Under the pieces are notes generated by a model. It was not told the DNA's origin, ran no database searches, and saw nothing but the letters and a program-made list of their open reading frames with translations. From Enchytraeus crypticus (Eukaryota > Annelida > Clitellata > Enchytraeida > Enchytraeidae), in the NCBI GenBank assembly GCA_905160935.1, contig CAJHZI010000197.1, positions 1,075,001 through 1,139,000 on the forward strand: a stretch of 64,000 nucleotides of DNA, read 5' to 3'. Positions 32,872 to 44,687 of the stretch are shown in pieces. The stretch's first letter is position 1, and every line of letters begins with the position of its first letter. The translations under genes were made by a program, and so were the position numbers.

Positions 32872-34891
32872 GTGATAATGATAATAACGATGACGTAGAG
32901 GGCTTATGGAATAATATTAACACAGGTCTCAGGATGATTCGTGATGAGTTTATTAAATTGAAAGCCAAAAATAGAGATAGATGCAAGTGGGTTACTAAAA
33001 AGGTAAGAAGAAAAAGAAAAGCCAAAAAAGATGCTTGGTTACAATTATAAAAATAGTAATAATGAAGAATCATTGTACTGTGAATATAAGAAAAAGCTTA
33101 ATAAATCGGTTGCAGAAAATAGAAAAGCCAAGTTAGAATTTGAAAAACAGCTAGCTCGTAATATAAAGAATAATGCAAAGAGTTTTTTTTGCCTATGCTA
33201 ATGCTAACAAAAGGGTTATTAAAAAGATTGGTCCTTTAAGAGATGAATATAACAACATTATAGAAGATAATAAAGATACTGCTAACCATTTTAATAAATA
33301 TTTTTCGTCTGTATTTGTGGAAGAAGATTTAGTTAATATGCCAGTACCGGCTAGGAACTTCAAGGGTAACTTTGAATGCTCCTTACATAATATTGAGTTT
33401 GATATTGATGATGTTATAAATAAGTTAAATTGGCTAAATGTCAATAAAAGTCAAGGTCCAGATGAGATTCATGGAAAACTGATTTCGGAGCTAAGAGATG
33501 AATTAGCACCAGCTCTATTAAACCTACTAAAAGCTTCAATGAAAACAGGGGTGGTTCCTCAAGATTTTAAGAATGCCAATGTTGTACCAATACATAAAAA
33601 TGGAAATAGGGATAAAGCAGAAAATTATAGGCCTATAAGCTTAACAAGTATAATCGGTAAGACATTTGAAAGCATTATTAAGGATAAAATAATTAGTTTC
33701 TTGGAAGAATATAACTTAATTAGAAATAGTCAGCATGGTTTTATTAGTGGACGTTCTTGTTTAACTAATTTGCTAGATTTTTTAGAATATATTACAAAGG
33801 AAGTAGATAATAAAAATAGCATTGATATCTTATATCTAGACTTTGCTAAAGCGTTTGATAAAGTTCCACATAAAAGATTACTTAGTAAGTTGGAAGCACA
33901 TGGAATAACGGGCACACTTTTAAAGTGGATAGGTAATTGGTTAAGCAATAGAAAACAAAGGGTGTGTGTCGAGGACGAGTTCTCGGAATGGGCAGCAGTG
34001 AAGAGTGGTGTGCCACAGGGCTCTGTTTTAGGACCTCTGTTATTTTTAGTTTACATCAATGACATTGATATAGATATTGTATCTAAATTTAGTAAATTTG
34101 CAGATGATTCTAAAGTAGCAAAGATAGTAAACAACATTGAAGATGCTGAGATTTTAAAGTATGATATAAAAATATTACAGAACTGGTCTAGGGATTGTCT
34201 AATGGAGTTCAGTGCTGAGAACTGTAGAGTTATGCATATAGGGAATAATAATTTAGAAATTCAGTATACATTGAACAATATTAAACTAAAATCCACAAAC
34301 AGTGAGGGATTTAGGTGTCTTTATGGATAGCTCTTTTATATTTAGTGAAAATTGTAATAAAGTTGTAAATAGTGCTAATTGTGTATAAGAATGATTAAAA
34401 GAACAATTGCATGTAGAAATAAAGATATTGTGGTAAGGCTACATAAGGTTCTTGTACGACCCAAACTTGAATACTGCGTTCAGGCTTGGTGCCCATATCT
34501 TAAAAAAGATATCGATAAATTAGAAAGGGTACAAGCCAGAGCAACAAGGCTGGTGTTTGACTGTCAAAAACTTAGTTATAAGAATAGATTAAAATTCGTA
34601 GGATTAACCTCTTTAAGTGAAAGAAGAACTGGAGGAGATTTAATAGAAGTTTTTAAGATACTCAAAGGCTTCAGCAAAGTTAACCATAGTATTTGGTTTA
34701 ATTTATCAAACAATAGAAACACAAGGGGACGTATTTATAAACTTAGTAAATGTAGAAGTAGACTAGATTTAAGGAAATTTTTCTTTAGTCAGAGAGTTAC
34801 AAATGCTTGGAATAGTTTGCCAAGCGAAATTGTGGAAGCAGAATCAGTGAATGCTTTTAAAAATAAATATGATAAACATAAGAGCATGTAA
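32841..34891 (+). pseudogene. LINE reverse transcriptase, copy 1, frameshifted
   Basis: The linker frame 32841-33050 is Lys/Arg-rich (VTKKVRRKRKAKKDA). The main frame 33173-34330 (385 residues) has SQGPDEIHGKL, NYRPISLTSIIGKTFE, QHGFISGRSCLTNLL, LYLDFAKAFDKVPHKRLL (catalytic Asp), GVPQGSVLGPLLFLVYIND and SKFADDSKVAKI (catalytic Asp pair). After small deletions at about 34316 and 34375, the C-terminal frame 34379-34891 has LVRPKLEYCVQAWCPYL, RVQARATRLV and AWNSLPSEIVEAESVNAFK. All catalytic aspartates are intact, but the protein is split across four frames. Copy 2 differs at about a dozen bases and has extra lesions. Confidence 0.92.
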
Positions 34892-35080
34892 ATTAGATGC
34901 TAATTGCATGTTCAGGGTTATACATAGGCTAAGCCTATGTATAAATTTGACATGTTGACATTAAGTCTGTATGATTTGATTAATACTAAATGGTTTTAGT
35001 TAAGAGCCTGTTGAGTCTTAAACAAGCACATAATTGCTTCATGACTCTGTAATGTTATGTTATGTTATGTTATAATTATG

Positions 35081-35760
35081 TAATTTTAATAGTATAATTA
35101 AATCATGATACGAACTTACAGTTACATAATATATTTAAGATAGCATTAGAGTATATAGCGTAGATCTATATGTCATTATATATATTATTATCGTTAAGTA
35201 CTTTTATATTTGTAGACCATCAATTAAAATAGATATAAAAACTAACAATATAGGATAAATTTGAGTAAATTTCAAAGTTAGGTATGTTACCATATTTACA
35301 TTATATACCGTATTTTAAACCAGAAAGACTGTTTTTCGCGATTTATATCAAGACATGATATTTACATACCTTTTAGTAAACTCAATCGTTCTCAGCTAGT
35401 TAATGAATGATTAATTATTCGGATAAATTTGGCCCTTAAATAGCGAAAAATTGAATAGTAGACTTATTGTATTGCCACTGTTAAGTAATGAAGAGATCAC
35501 AGTCATGCTTTCAAATCAAGTAATAGTTGTTCTGCTAAGAATAACTATTATAAGAGTTATTCTACTAAACTGTCCTGTATCTAGAAATCTAGGCCTATAG
35601 CGCGGTTCCCAGCTCTATTAAACTAATTTATAATACTGAATTTATTACTCTGTTTTATATTGAATTCATATTGTCTTTATCCACACTCGAAATTTAACCC
35701 ATATGAAGAAGATAACAAACTAGACTTTATCAATGTTCCCTTAAACACTTAAAGACAAAT
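35081..35760. other. Non-coding AT-rich DNA
   Basis: No gene or recognised element. Copy 2 at about 53606-54285. Confidence 0.4.
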
Positions 35761-35774
35761 TCTATAGCCCGTTC

Positions 35775-36002
35775 ATGACTTCAACTGATGTTGCTACAAT
35801 ATCACGACGGAATCGAGAGATACCTTACATCGCTCTATTCAGAGAGCCTATTCGTCGTAATCGTTACACTATAAAGTATGGACCAACAGTTTGGAACAAT
35901 CTACCTGATAGTCCTAGACAATCAGATTTATCGCTTCTGAGCTTTCAGAAGAAACTGAACTGTTTTCTGAGCTTTCAAAATGACAGTTTAGTTCAATCGT
36001 GA
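35775..36002 (+). pseudogene. LINE reverse transcriptase C-terminal remnant
   Basis: The frame contains NRYTIKYGPTVWNNLPDSPR followed by LLSFQKKLNCFL. This is the C-terminal signature of another non-LTR family (xFSIRYxGPxIWNNLP, then a FKKxLKxYL helix). Only about 60 residues survive. It may be the coding end of the element whose 3' UTR with ATT tail follows at 36080. Copy 2 at 54300-54527. Confidence 0.65.
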
Positions 36003-36061
36003 GTATAATAACTACATTAGCTCAACTATGGTTTAGTGCATTGAAGCGGAAATCATATAAA

Positions 36062-36207
36062 TTCACTTATTATTATTATTTTTTATCCCGTGTGTAAAGA
36101 ACCCGAGGTTTGATAAAAACGATTCGAGCAATACGTGCTGAATCGCCGCCCGGCTACTCCAGATTTAAAAGAATTGCAGAAGCAAACTGCGTTAAATCTT
36201 CGCAAGG

Positions 36208-36243
<36 letters not shown>

Positions 36244-36472
36244 TCATCATCATCATCACCATCATTATATTAAAGTAGTAGAATTTTACGGTCTGGTTTT
36301 ATTATTATTATTATTATTATTACTTATTATTATTATTTTTTATCCCGTGTGTAAAGAACCCGAGGTTTGATAAAAACGATTCGAGCAATACGTGCTGAAC
36401 GCCGCCCGGCTACTCCAGGTTTACAAGAATTGCAGAAGCAAACTAGAAGCGAAGCGTTAAATCTTCGCAAGG

Positions 36473-36523
<51 letters not shown>

Positions 36524-36545
36524 TCATCATCATCATTATTTTAAA
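36062..36545 (+). repeat. Two tandem LINE/SINE 3'-end cassettes with (ATT)n tails
   Basis: The cassette TTTTTATCCCGTGTGTAAAG ... CTTCGCAAGGTC, about 130 bp, occurs at 36078-36209 and again at 36337-36473. Each is followed by an (ATT)n tract and ATTCATCATCATC, then AAAGTAGTAGAATTTTACGG. The second copy contains an extra TAGAAGCGAAG. Poly-Tyr, poly-Ile and poly-Leu frames here are microsatellite artefacts. Copy 2 at 54587-55070. Confidence 0.85.
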
Positions 36546-36559
36546 GTAGTAGAATTTTA

Positions 36560-37656
36560 CGGTCTGATTTTTTCTGGTCCTCTAAATTCGTAGTTATTAA
36601 AGGATCGAGAGAGTCATATAGACTTACGCTCTTGGCACTAGCTCTTTTCGATGCATGTATAATTCAGCACAAAATTCTCTTCATGAAAGCGCAGCTATGC
36701 TACTATGCATTTACAGCGGAGTAGAGATAGGATCTGTTAAATGCGCAGTGCATGTCAGTGCAGCCAGGCGTGACCTGTATAGCACACAAGGGTTGCAATA
36801 GAACAGTTATAACACCATAAACATTTCAAATCCATACAACTCGAGCAACCGTTGAGTGCTATCATGTATTAAACTGGCATCTGATCATCAGTGATCAATC
36901 TCTTGTGTTCAGAAGAGAAAAGAATTCCAGTTCTTTACTTTAACCTGTCTAAATGTATTCAACAGCATTCATGGCTCGTTTGCTTGCATTCACAGTAGGT
37001 TGACTGGTAATTAGTTTAAAGAATTTAAGTTGAATTCTGTAGGAACTAGCCATGCACTGGAGATGAACATTAACAAATTTTATGCTTTGAGTTTACAAAC
37101 TGAACGCAAGACGAAGCAATATTGAAATTTTAATATTAGTACACAGCGTAATTTTCAATCCGAATGGTATACTAAAAGGCCATATAAAACAATCTTAGCT
37201 TTTGATCTATTTACATTTGGCATTGCTTCATAATTTTAAGTACTGCACACCTGTCCTTATAAATCTAACTGAATTATTCGCTAGAGATACAGAAAGACTA
37301 AAATTCTTAATGGTTTTGATCACTTATAAAAGATAAATTCAGACGAGAGCATCATAAACAAAGTATTACGTACTACACAACACGTCATTCGTTATTATAA
37401 CATTATTGTCATAGACGTCACAGGCAGACATAAAACGATGGGCCAGTGGTATAGGCCGATGACTTGAATATCACAGGGCTTCATGGCTCTCTCTCTCTCT
37501 CTGATGTGTGGCATGTTGCTTATTCTTACTATAGGCCTATGCATTAGTGCGAGTTCATCTCAACTAAGACAAGTTCTAGACGGCAGCAAGTCCGCAACCT
37601 ATACACATGAATCCTGGGCTCCAATACTACGTAAAACGTAAACAATCATCATCCTT

Positions 37657-37693
<37 letters not shown>

Positions 37694-38552
37694 CCATCAC
37701 CATCATCATCATCAGCATCCCTAAATGATACATAGTACAATTATAAAGTCTTTAAAACTTACTGATCCTGTGCACCTAAAATAAATTACACAAGCTACTA
37801 TTAAAAGTCAGTGCGGGTTGTAGAATTTGCTATAGCCCGCACTGACTATGCTACAGCATAGCTCTTGAAGAAGCAGTGTAGTGAGCACCACAAGATGTTT
37901 TAATCTTTATTCAGGCTGAAAGAGCACAAAACAGCAAGCACAAATAAAATCAACACAACAATAGCTACTACACATTTCGTTCAGCTGATACGGGTAACGT
38001 CGCATGTCGTGGCAAATAAATAATTATTCTCAAAATATACAGTATATAATACTACTCTTAACACACGTCGACCTCATTCTCTAAATCATTACCAAGCCGT
38101 ATTCATCGAGTCGTGACTGAAGTTCTACAACACAGGAATTGACTAAGCGCATAACACACGTTTTACATACAAATCTACGTCGTGATACAAGCAGTGGCGA
38201 GCTCACAAACACGCAAAACGCTGGACGCTAGTAACAACTTGTGAATAGGCAAATTCGCTACCATAATAGAACTACAGTCCTAATGTAGCGGTATATTCCG
38301 AAAATCTAAGAAAAATAATTGCCAATTGGCCAACAATACAATAAAAACAGGAAGGGCATCACCTCTCTACAAAGAATATCTAAATCATAGTTATTAATGA
38401 ATATAGCATCGTATTGGTATCACGCAGGGAATCAACAAAGGAATCAAATGTACAAGAAGTGGTACCTAAAATAAAAGATTAGAATACATGTTTATCTAAT
38501 ACAAGCTAAAGGAAGGTTTTCTGCTTTCACTATACGTGTATGTATATATAGG

Positions 38553-38625
<73 letters not shown>

Positions 38626-41097
38626 TAATATATATACAATGTAGCTTACTAGCCTACTATAGATTTATGGAGCGAGAAATGCAACATATTGAGTGTGAAC
38701 ATGTAACTTGAACCAGCCACTGGGTTGAAGAAGAATATATAAGCCTACATCATATATATCATTTGTATCTTAACAACTTTAAGTAATACTCAAAAAACAG
38801 CTAAACTCTATAGAACTGGAAATTTGAAATATTTCATTACACTGAACTATTCTACTATTGCAGGTTTTATTATGTAATTCTTTTATCGAACTACTATAAT
38901 TCAGTAATCAAGCCATAGTATAAATGCTACAAATTTTTAGAAAATTACTCCAAAATTAGTTCAGAAACTGAAATGAATCCTTAGAAATACTCTTTGCAGA
39001 GAAGAAATATGACAATGGTTAAAGTTTAACAAAGAAATCCAGAATAAATCTTTAGTCAAATGGAGCGTTGAAGAGCTCCCGTTTACTAGTATAACGACTT
39101 AAAATTTAAATACGTTTTCTTAATACAATTGCCAGGTCAGAGTTGATCCATCTGAAATTAATTTCGTGGATTAGTGATCAGGCAATGCGTTGTAGGCAAC
39201 CGGTGTGGAGACATTATTTTGTAATATTGATCAGCCAAACAACACATCACAGAATAATTAATAGATAAGTTGCTAAAAGTTTGCACTAAAATTAAATCAT
39301 ATCCAAGACATCACATCAATCTTCAAGGACAAAATTAATTGCAAAAATATAAAATTTGGACGCACCGCATTGATATCAAAGCATTTATTGTTTCTGTTAG
39401 ATGATAAAATTAATCTGTCCCTGAAGCCAAAACCTAAACTACATACCATTACAAAGAATTTACAAGGCACATAATACTCCCTGCATGCTGTGCAACAGGG
39501 GTACACGAATAACAGACGGATACAAAAACTGTCCTAATACGAGCATAGTCTAGTACGTCACATTGTATTGAGAAAACATAGGTTTTAATGTATTAAAAAA
39601 TATATAATAAACACTGAGAGTAGGGCCTGTACAATAACTAGCCCAGAATCATTTCTACGTAACATTTTAATTTTTTAATATATTTGTTAAAATTCTTTCA
39701 AAATCAAGAAGCTAACAAATATTCTTAAATATTAGAGATAGTATGTGTGTACAAGTATAACGGAAATCGTGCCAGACGCTTTATAACTTAAAGCCAGATA
39801 TAACAGAATATTTTGTACATTGTTCACTCACTTGAGAATTTAAAGAACTCCTAAGAACTCTATGATTTAATTTTTAACAATATGACAGACGAATTCAAAT
39901 AAGGAAATACCATCAATTATATTTATAGGTCAGGGGATACGAAAATAGCGTGTATATAAGTTTAAATATACACTGTGAACGAGCTGAAGCAACGTCTCGT
40001 AAATGTTGTCAAAGCAAGCTGAAATCTGACCCTAGTATAATGTTAGCGATACTAGATATCCAAGAACTTCTACAAGGAATATCGTTAGGCATTTAACTGT
40101 GGAGTGCTTAAATGGCATCAATTGTTCGTTGCCAGTTACATTTATATAGGGATTTATAACACTGATTCATTAAATTCATCCACATATTTGAAGTCGCTAC
40201 TTATTTATACTGTACAAGCATGTGCAAAAGTTACGATTATATTTTTTTTTTTTTTTTTTGAATTTATAGGATACTTCCTCCTCTAAAGAGGAACATACTA
40301 ATAGTTGGGAACTTTATTGTTACAGAATTTAGGGCAGACAATGTTCAAAGCTTAATTCTTATAACTTTCTCATTTAAAATTACCAAAATTGAAACTTAGC
40401 ACGCTATAAGAAAATGCAGAGTGAATTAAACTAAAATCAGCTTTTACAATTCAATTAAATTGCAAAAGTTGATAATAACTATAGTTCACAAATAATACAT
40501 TACTTCAATCTACATAGGACATACGTTTCAAAATGATAGTCATTAAAAATAAATCTTCTAGAAACACCGATTCATCTGGCACAAACAACTTGTATAGAAT
40601 AGTTGACATACCTTCTATACATATATCACAGAATACAAAGCCACAGTATAGCTAACGCATTCATACAGTAAACACAACAAAGAACTATGATGATAACCTG
40701 GATTATTAATCCTTTCCGTAGAGCTCAGTTTAATCGACTTAATGTTACCTCTCCACTTATCTACCATCATGTGCTAATATTATCTACTATTTGCTAGAAT
40801 TATCAAAGCCTACTAGTGTTCGCTATTACTCTCTCAAACTAGCCAATATATTGTAAAGTGATTTTAACATGTCAAAAATTGAATGTGATGTAAAGATGCT
40901 TCTCTATTTCTTCTAATAAGCATTAGGCCTATTATTTATCTAAACTATGCGTCAATATGTCATATGACACTAAGCATCTTTCTGTTGAATAAATGTGGAA
41001 TTGCACATTCAAAAGCGACTTTTGAAAAGACGAAAGAACTCCTAACAAATGGTATTGAGAAAACACATAGATAAAGATTGTGAACATATTGGTCTGA
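36560..41097. other. Non-coding DNA with microsatellites
   Basis: About 4.5 kb with no supportable exon. Contains a (CT)n tract near 37490, (CAT)n at about 37648-37712, an inverted pair AGTCAGTGCGGG / CCCGCACTGACT at 37807-37848, and a long (TA)n tract at about 38550-38620. Minus frame 39297-39506 is unrecognised. Copy 2 at about 55085-59622. Confidence 0.45.
40242..40259 (+). other. 18-T run replacing normal sequence in copy 1
   Basis: Copy 1 has 18 T. The equivalent 18 bases of copy 2 (58767-58784) are seven T followed by CAATACAGTGT. Flanks are identical and the length unchanged. This looks like a sequencing or consensus error rather than an indel. Confidence 0.9.
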
Positions 41098-41512
41098 ACA
41101 ACAGTTCTGTACGGATGAGCAACGTGAACGTTAAGGAAAGAGGATATCAGGAAAATCGAAGCATTGGAAATGTTGTTATGTAGAAAGATGGAAGAGATTA
41201 GTTGGATTTCTAAATTACAAATGAAGTTCTTGAGTGAGTTATTACAGATAGACATTAATAGTTGCGATAAGAAATAGAAAAAATATGGATAGGAAGGATG
41301 CCGCAAGGGAGAATGATGTAGTGGAAGAGAGAATACAAAGGAAAAGAGTTAGAAGCAATTTGAGATACAGGATTTTAGATGATTTGATAGTATATTATTA
41401 TAAAAGAGATAAAAAAGGATGGCTGAGGATAGAATTGGTCGAAGGAGTTATATGCCATGGACATGCACTAAGAGAGAGTGAAAAAGAGAGAACTTCTGCT
41501 GCTGATGTCTGA
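41098..41512 (+). pseudogene. LINE C-terminal fragment, same group as the inverted composite
   Basis: Reads TTVLYG then, after stops, TLRKEDIRKIEALEMLLCRK and MEEISWISKLQMKFLSELL, the C-terminal block of a LINE in which YGxETWTLxK is followed by RIEAFEMW. After a frame change, 41285-41512 reads RIQRKRVRSNLRYRILDDL. It ends near GCCATGGACATGCACTAAGAGAGAG, resembling the 3' end of the fragments at 2036 and 17731. A long minus-strand frame (40932-41306) is its shadow. Copy 2 at 59623-60037. Confidence 0.72.
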
Positions 41513-43053
41513 GGCCATTTAAAGCTCTACGTGATGCCGTTCAATGGTTTCCAGCGACAGGGCGTCGTTGTTAGACTACAACAGCCGTCAAGTTTTAGTC
41601 AGGACAATGATTCTGCTAATAGCTGAGCTCAAATAAGCAATGCGCTAGAATTTCTCTTAGGATGACAATGCTAACTTATCGTCTCTACCAATACTATACC
41701 AACAATTATCAGCTTTAATGATTTTAAGCACTTGCTAAATCTATCCATGCTATTTATGAGCTCCTGCAATTCATCTGCAAAGAAATAAAGCTGAATATAA
41801 GTTGAACTGAAGTTAACTGAACTGAAGTTAACGCAGCTCTTCTTCTTATCCAAACATTCTAATTTTGATTCTTTCTCACAGTGCAAAACTTCGATAACAC
41901 GTCAAAAGTACACAACTTAACAAGAGCTAACTGCACTATTAAAATTTTCCGCAACCGATCAGACATGCTATGAATACTAGAAATTCAGGAAATCTTGAAA
42001 AAGCTTGGATATATCTAGAAAGTTCTCCATTAGTGATCAGTGTAAATACTTCTCAGTATAATGATTGTTAAACACTGCCGTCATCAATGCGCCTCCAGAA
42101 AAGAGCTTGAGATATAATCGTTTGATGCTGATGAATGCCTCAACACGTAAAAATCAAGTTCACACTTTAATCGTTGAGCCATAGACTGCCTTAGCGTGTT
42201 ACAGGCAATCCTAGTTCATAAAAACTGATACTGAGATATACCATAGCCATAAAGATAAAATGATATACAAAGAAATATACCACATCTTTAAAGATGATAT
42301 ATAGCCATAGTTCGAGCTTAAATACAATAATTACTCTGATATTACTGATAATTGTAATTATTACTAGGCCTACACTATAAACTAGCAACGTTATATATCC
42401 GTATAGCGATATATAAACACTGGGTTACACATAATAATCTTAGCGAATTATTGCTTGACGAACTCTATGTAAATCAGAAAACACATAGACCTGAAAGCCA
42501 AAAATAAGTTATGCTCAAATTTACATATGCAATTAAAAAAAATCAATGTAAAATTAATGTAAATGTCAATCCTAAACACCATGCTGGAAAACTGAATTAC
42601 CTAATCAAATCAATCGCCCAAAGATCCTCACTGATTTTATTTCCATATTCAAATAGGGGTGACGAGTGCCGCTATGAATGTGGCTGGCGACAGCTAGGCT
42701 ATTCGAGACTTCATTTTTTAAGCTACAAACGTATGGCTTTGTAGCATGACATATCTACCATAGAGCATCACTCAACAAATATTTCAATGACAACTTGTGC
42801 TTGTTCTTCGTGAATATTATATAAAGAATTAAATTGCTAAATTAATAACATTATGACTGAAAAAGTTTGATCTCAATCAATATCAACATTTATATAGTAA
42901 TAATACATCGAAAGTAAAAGAGATGCTTACAAAACAAGCTATCGCCAGCACCTGAGTAACCTAAGATAATGCTTAATGTTGCACACATGCAATCAGGGCG
43001 ATTAAAAAGAAAAGAAAAATGAATTGTGAAGTAATAAAGTCTAGATGGTAAAC
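41513..43053. other. Non-coding DNA
   Basis: No supportable gene. The frames at 41671-41886 (-), 42191-42388 (-) and 42511-42744 (+) are unrecognised and lack splice context. GAACTGAAGTTAACT is tandemly doubled near 41800. Copy 2 at about 60038-61578. Confidence 0.4.
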
Positions 43054-43189
43054 TGGTACAAAAAACTAAAGCTAATATTAACGTCAGTTTCCTTACTCGA
43101 AAGCGATGTCAGTGCCCAGGATTAGAACCCCGCACATACCGATCCGCGGTCGAATATCTTACCGACATCGCCACTGGTTTCAGTGGCGA
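43054..43189 (-). repeat. tRNA-derived SINE
   Basis: Minus-strand member of the main family with tail TTAACGTCAGTTTCC on the plus strand. The B box is degenerate (GGTTCTAATCC) and the core around it is deleted by about 9 bp. The 5' head forms an inverted pair, GCCACTGGTTTCAGTGGC. Copy 2 at 61579-61714. Confidence 0.82.
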
Positions 43190-43843
43190 GGTTTTCTATT
43201 TTTAGTCGATTTGGCACGCCAATTTCATAATATAAAAAAAGTTTCATGAAATTCCTATATAAACATACAGCTTTGTTACCGTTGGCCTCTAATTACCATA
43301 ACAATAATTCGCACTGAATATGTAAAATTTGAGAACAAACTTAATCTAACTTTCAATGCCCTCATGAGCATACTTATTTTTCTTGGGACATCAGACTTAT
43401 TTATATGCGCTGATTACAAAGACTACTTTGATTAAAAGGAAATAATTAATTTAAAAAAATAAATTTACTGCAAACAATCAAGTCAATATTCAGCTTCCAT
43501 CAGCCATACACAGCATATGCTTTTCGACCTATTACATAAAATCCTATAAATGCTTGGCTCAACATAAATCTACAACTGAAGGGATGCGAGAGCAAATAAT
43601 CCAATAATACAGCCATCAACAAATTTAATTCAATGAAATTTCATATTGATATGAATCTGCGTTTTCGTTTTAACTTTAAATTCTATATACTTAAGGTCAA
43701 ATGGTTTATAAGCTAATGCTGAATTTTTCGAGCTACTCTGTATTACCAAAGAGATCCCATGGAGTTAAAAATTTAATCCACATGTAGGCCTATAATATAG
43801 CATACATGTAGATACATTAAAAATAATACCTATGCATAAGACT

Positions 43844-43976
43844 GGCTGGAGCCAGTGGCGAATTCGGTAAGAAACTAGACCGCAGATCAGTATGTGAGGG
43901 GTTCAAATCCTGGGCTCTCCCGTCACTGATATCGCTTTCGAGTGAGGAAACTGACGTTAACCTTAGCTTTACCAGC
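43844..43976 (+). repeat. tRNA-derived SINE (clearest copy)
   Basis: Starts GGCTGGAGCCAGTGG, with A-box-like TGGCGAATTCGG (43856-43867) and B box GGTTCAAATCC (43900-43910). It then continues TGGGCTCTCCCGTCACTGAT and ends GAGGAAACTGACGTTAACC plus TTAGCTTTACCAG. The spacing of the two boxes is that of a tRNA-derived RNA polymerase III promoter. The 3' third resembles the L2-like LINE 3' ends in this window. Copy 2 at 62369-62501. Confidence 0.88.
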
Positions 43977-43979
43977 TTT

Positions 43980-44687
43980 TAAGAATAATGGAGAGCAGAT
44001 TTAAGCTGAAGAAAATGCCTTTATTACATGTGATGCCTGGAATAAAGAAATGCCTAAAAAAACTCAAGATAGCAATAAGTTGCTTCAGCTAAAGAATATA
44101 CAAGCAATCAAAGTCAACGGCAAAGAGAGTCTAAAAGGAAACGATAGGCTGTTTGAAAAGCATGAATAAGAAAAAGAAGTAATATTAATAAAATATTTGT
44201 CAGCATTCGAAATTAGGCCCCCAAAATCGGTTACGTTATCAATAGTCAAATTGCTTATAAATCGATCATCCAAAACATTATGCTGAAGTTAAGACTATCA
44301 AATATTGTTATCTGCAAGAAAATAGAATGAACCTTCCTGTATCATCCACGCATTTATGTTACTTTCACAGTGTAACGTACATAACTTTCATTATGGACAT
44401 TTTGCATTAAAAATCAAATCACTGATTTACTTAACTGCAGTTGACAACTGTCTAAGAAAGCCTATGTATATCACAATTTTATTTCAAGTAGCCTATTAAG
44501 TTCGAAATTATTATAATTTTACTACAACTCTTCAACACTTCTCCTAATAGGTCCTTGACTCTTAAATTATGATCCTAGCGAGAAATAAAATCACACAAAT
44601 AACGTAACGAAATTCAATATGGATATGGTTGAATTAAGAAAGCAATTAACAGACACAAGAGATATAAACACATCCAGACATTTCAGA
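43980..44687 (-). other. Probable 3' UTR and flank of the minus-strand gene
   Basis: Downstream of the TAA stop at 44685-44687 on the minus strand. Candidate poly(A) signals AATAAA (TTTATT on the plus strand) lie at 44478-44483 and near 44018. No other coding signal. Copy 2 at 62505-63212. Confidence 0.45.

Larger units (their letters stand above)
32119..35080 (+). mobile_element. 5'-truncated non-LTR retrotransposon (LINE), copy 1
   Basis: Encodes an apurinic/apyrimidinic-type endonuclease followed by a reverse transcriptase, the order of CR1-superfamily LINEs. It begins abruptly at the endonuclease domain (no ORF1, and an in-frame TGA just upstream), consistent with 5' truncation during target-primed integration. 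It ends after a 3' UTR with (TGTTA)n pentamers at about 35053-35075. The body is AT-rich. At least three frame breaks (near 32870, 33050 and 34316-34380) separate otherwise well-preserved domains. Confidence 0.92.

Noticed and set aside
36083-36549. Poly-Ile, poly-Tyr and poly-Leu frames
   Set aside because: Translated ATT microsatellites in the retroelement tails; same at 54608-55074.
40932-41306. 124-codon minus-strand frame, the longest in the region
   Set aside because: Antisense to a recognisable LINE C-terminus (RKIEALEMLLCRK) on the plus strand.
43844-43976. Genuine tRNA gene suggested by A and B boxes
   Set aside because: No complete cloverleaf visible, and the same sequence recurs with a LINE-like tail; a SINE fits better.
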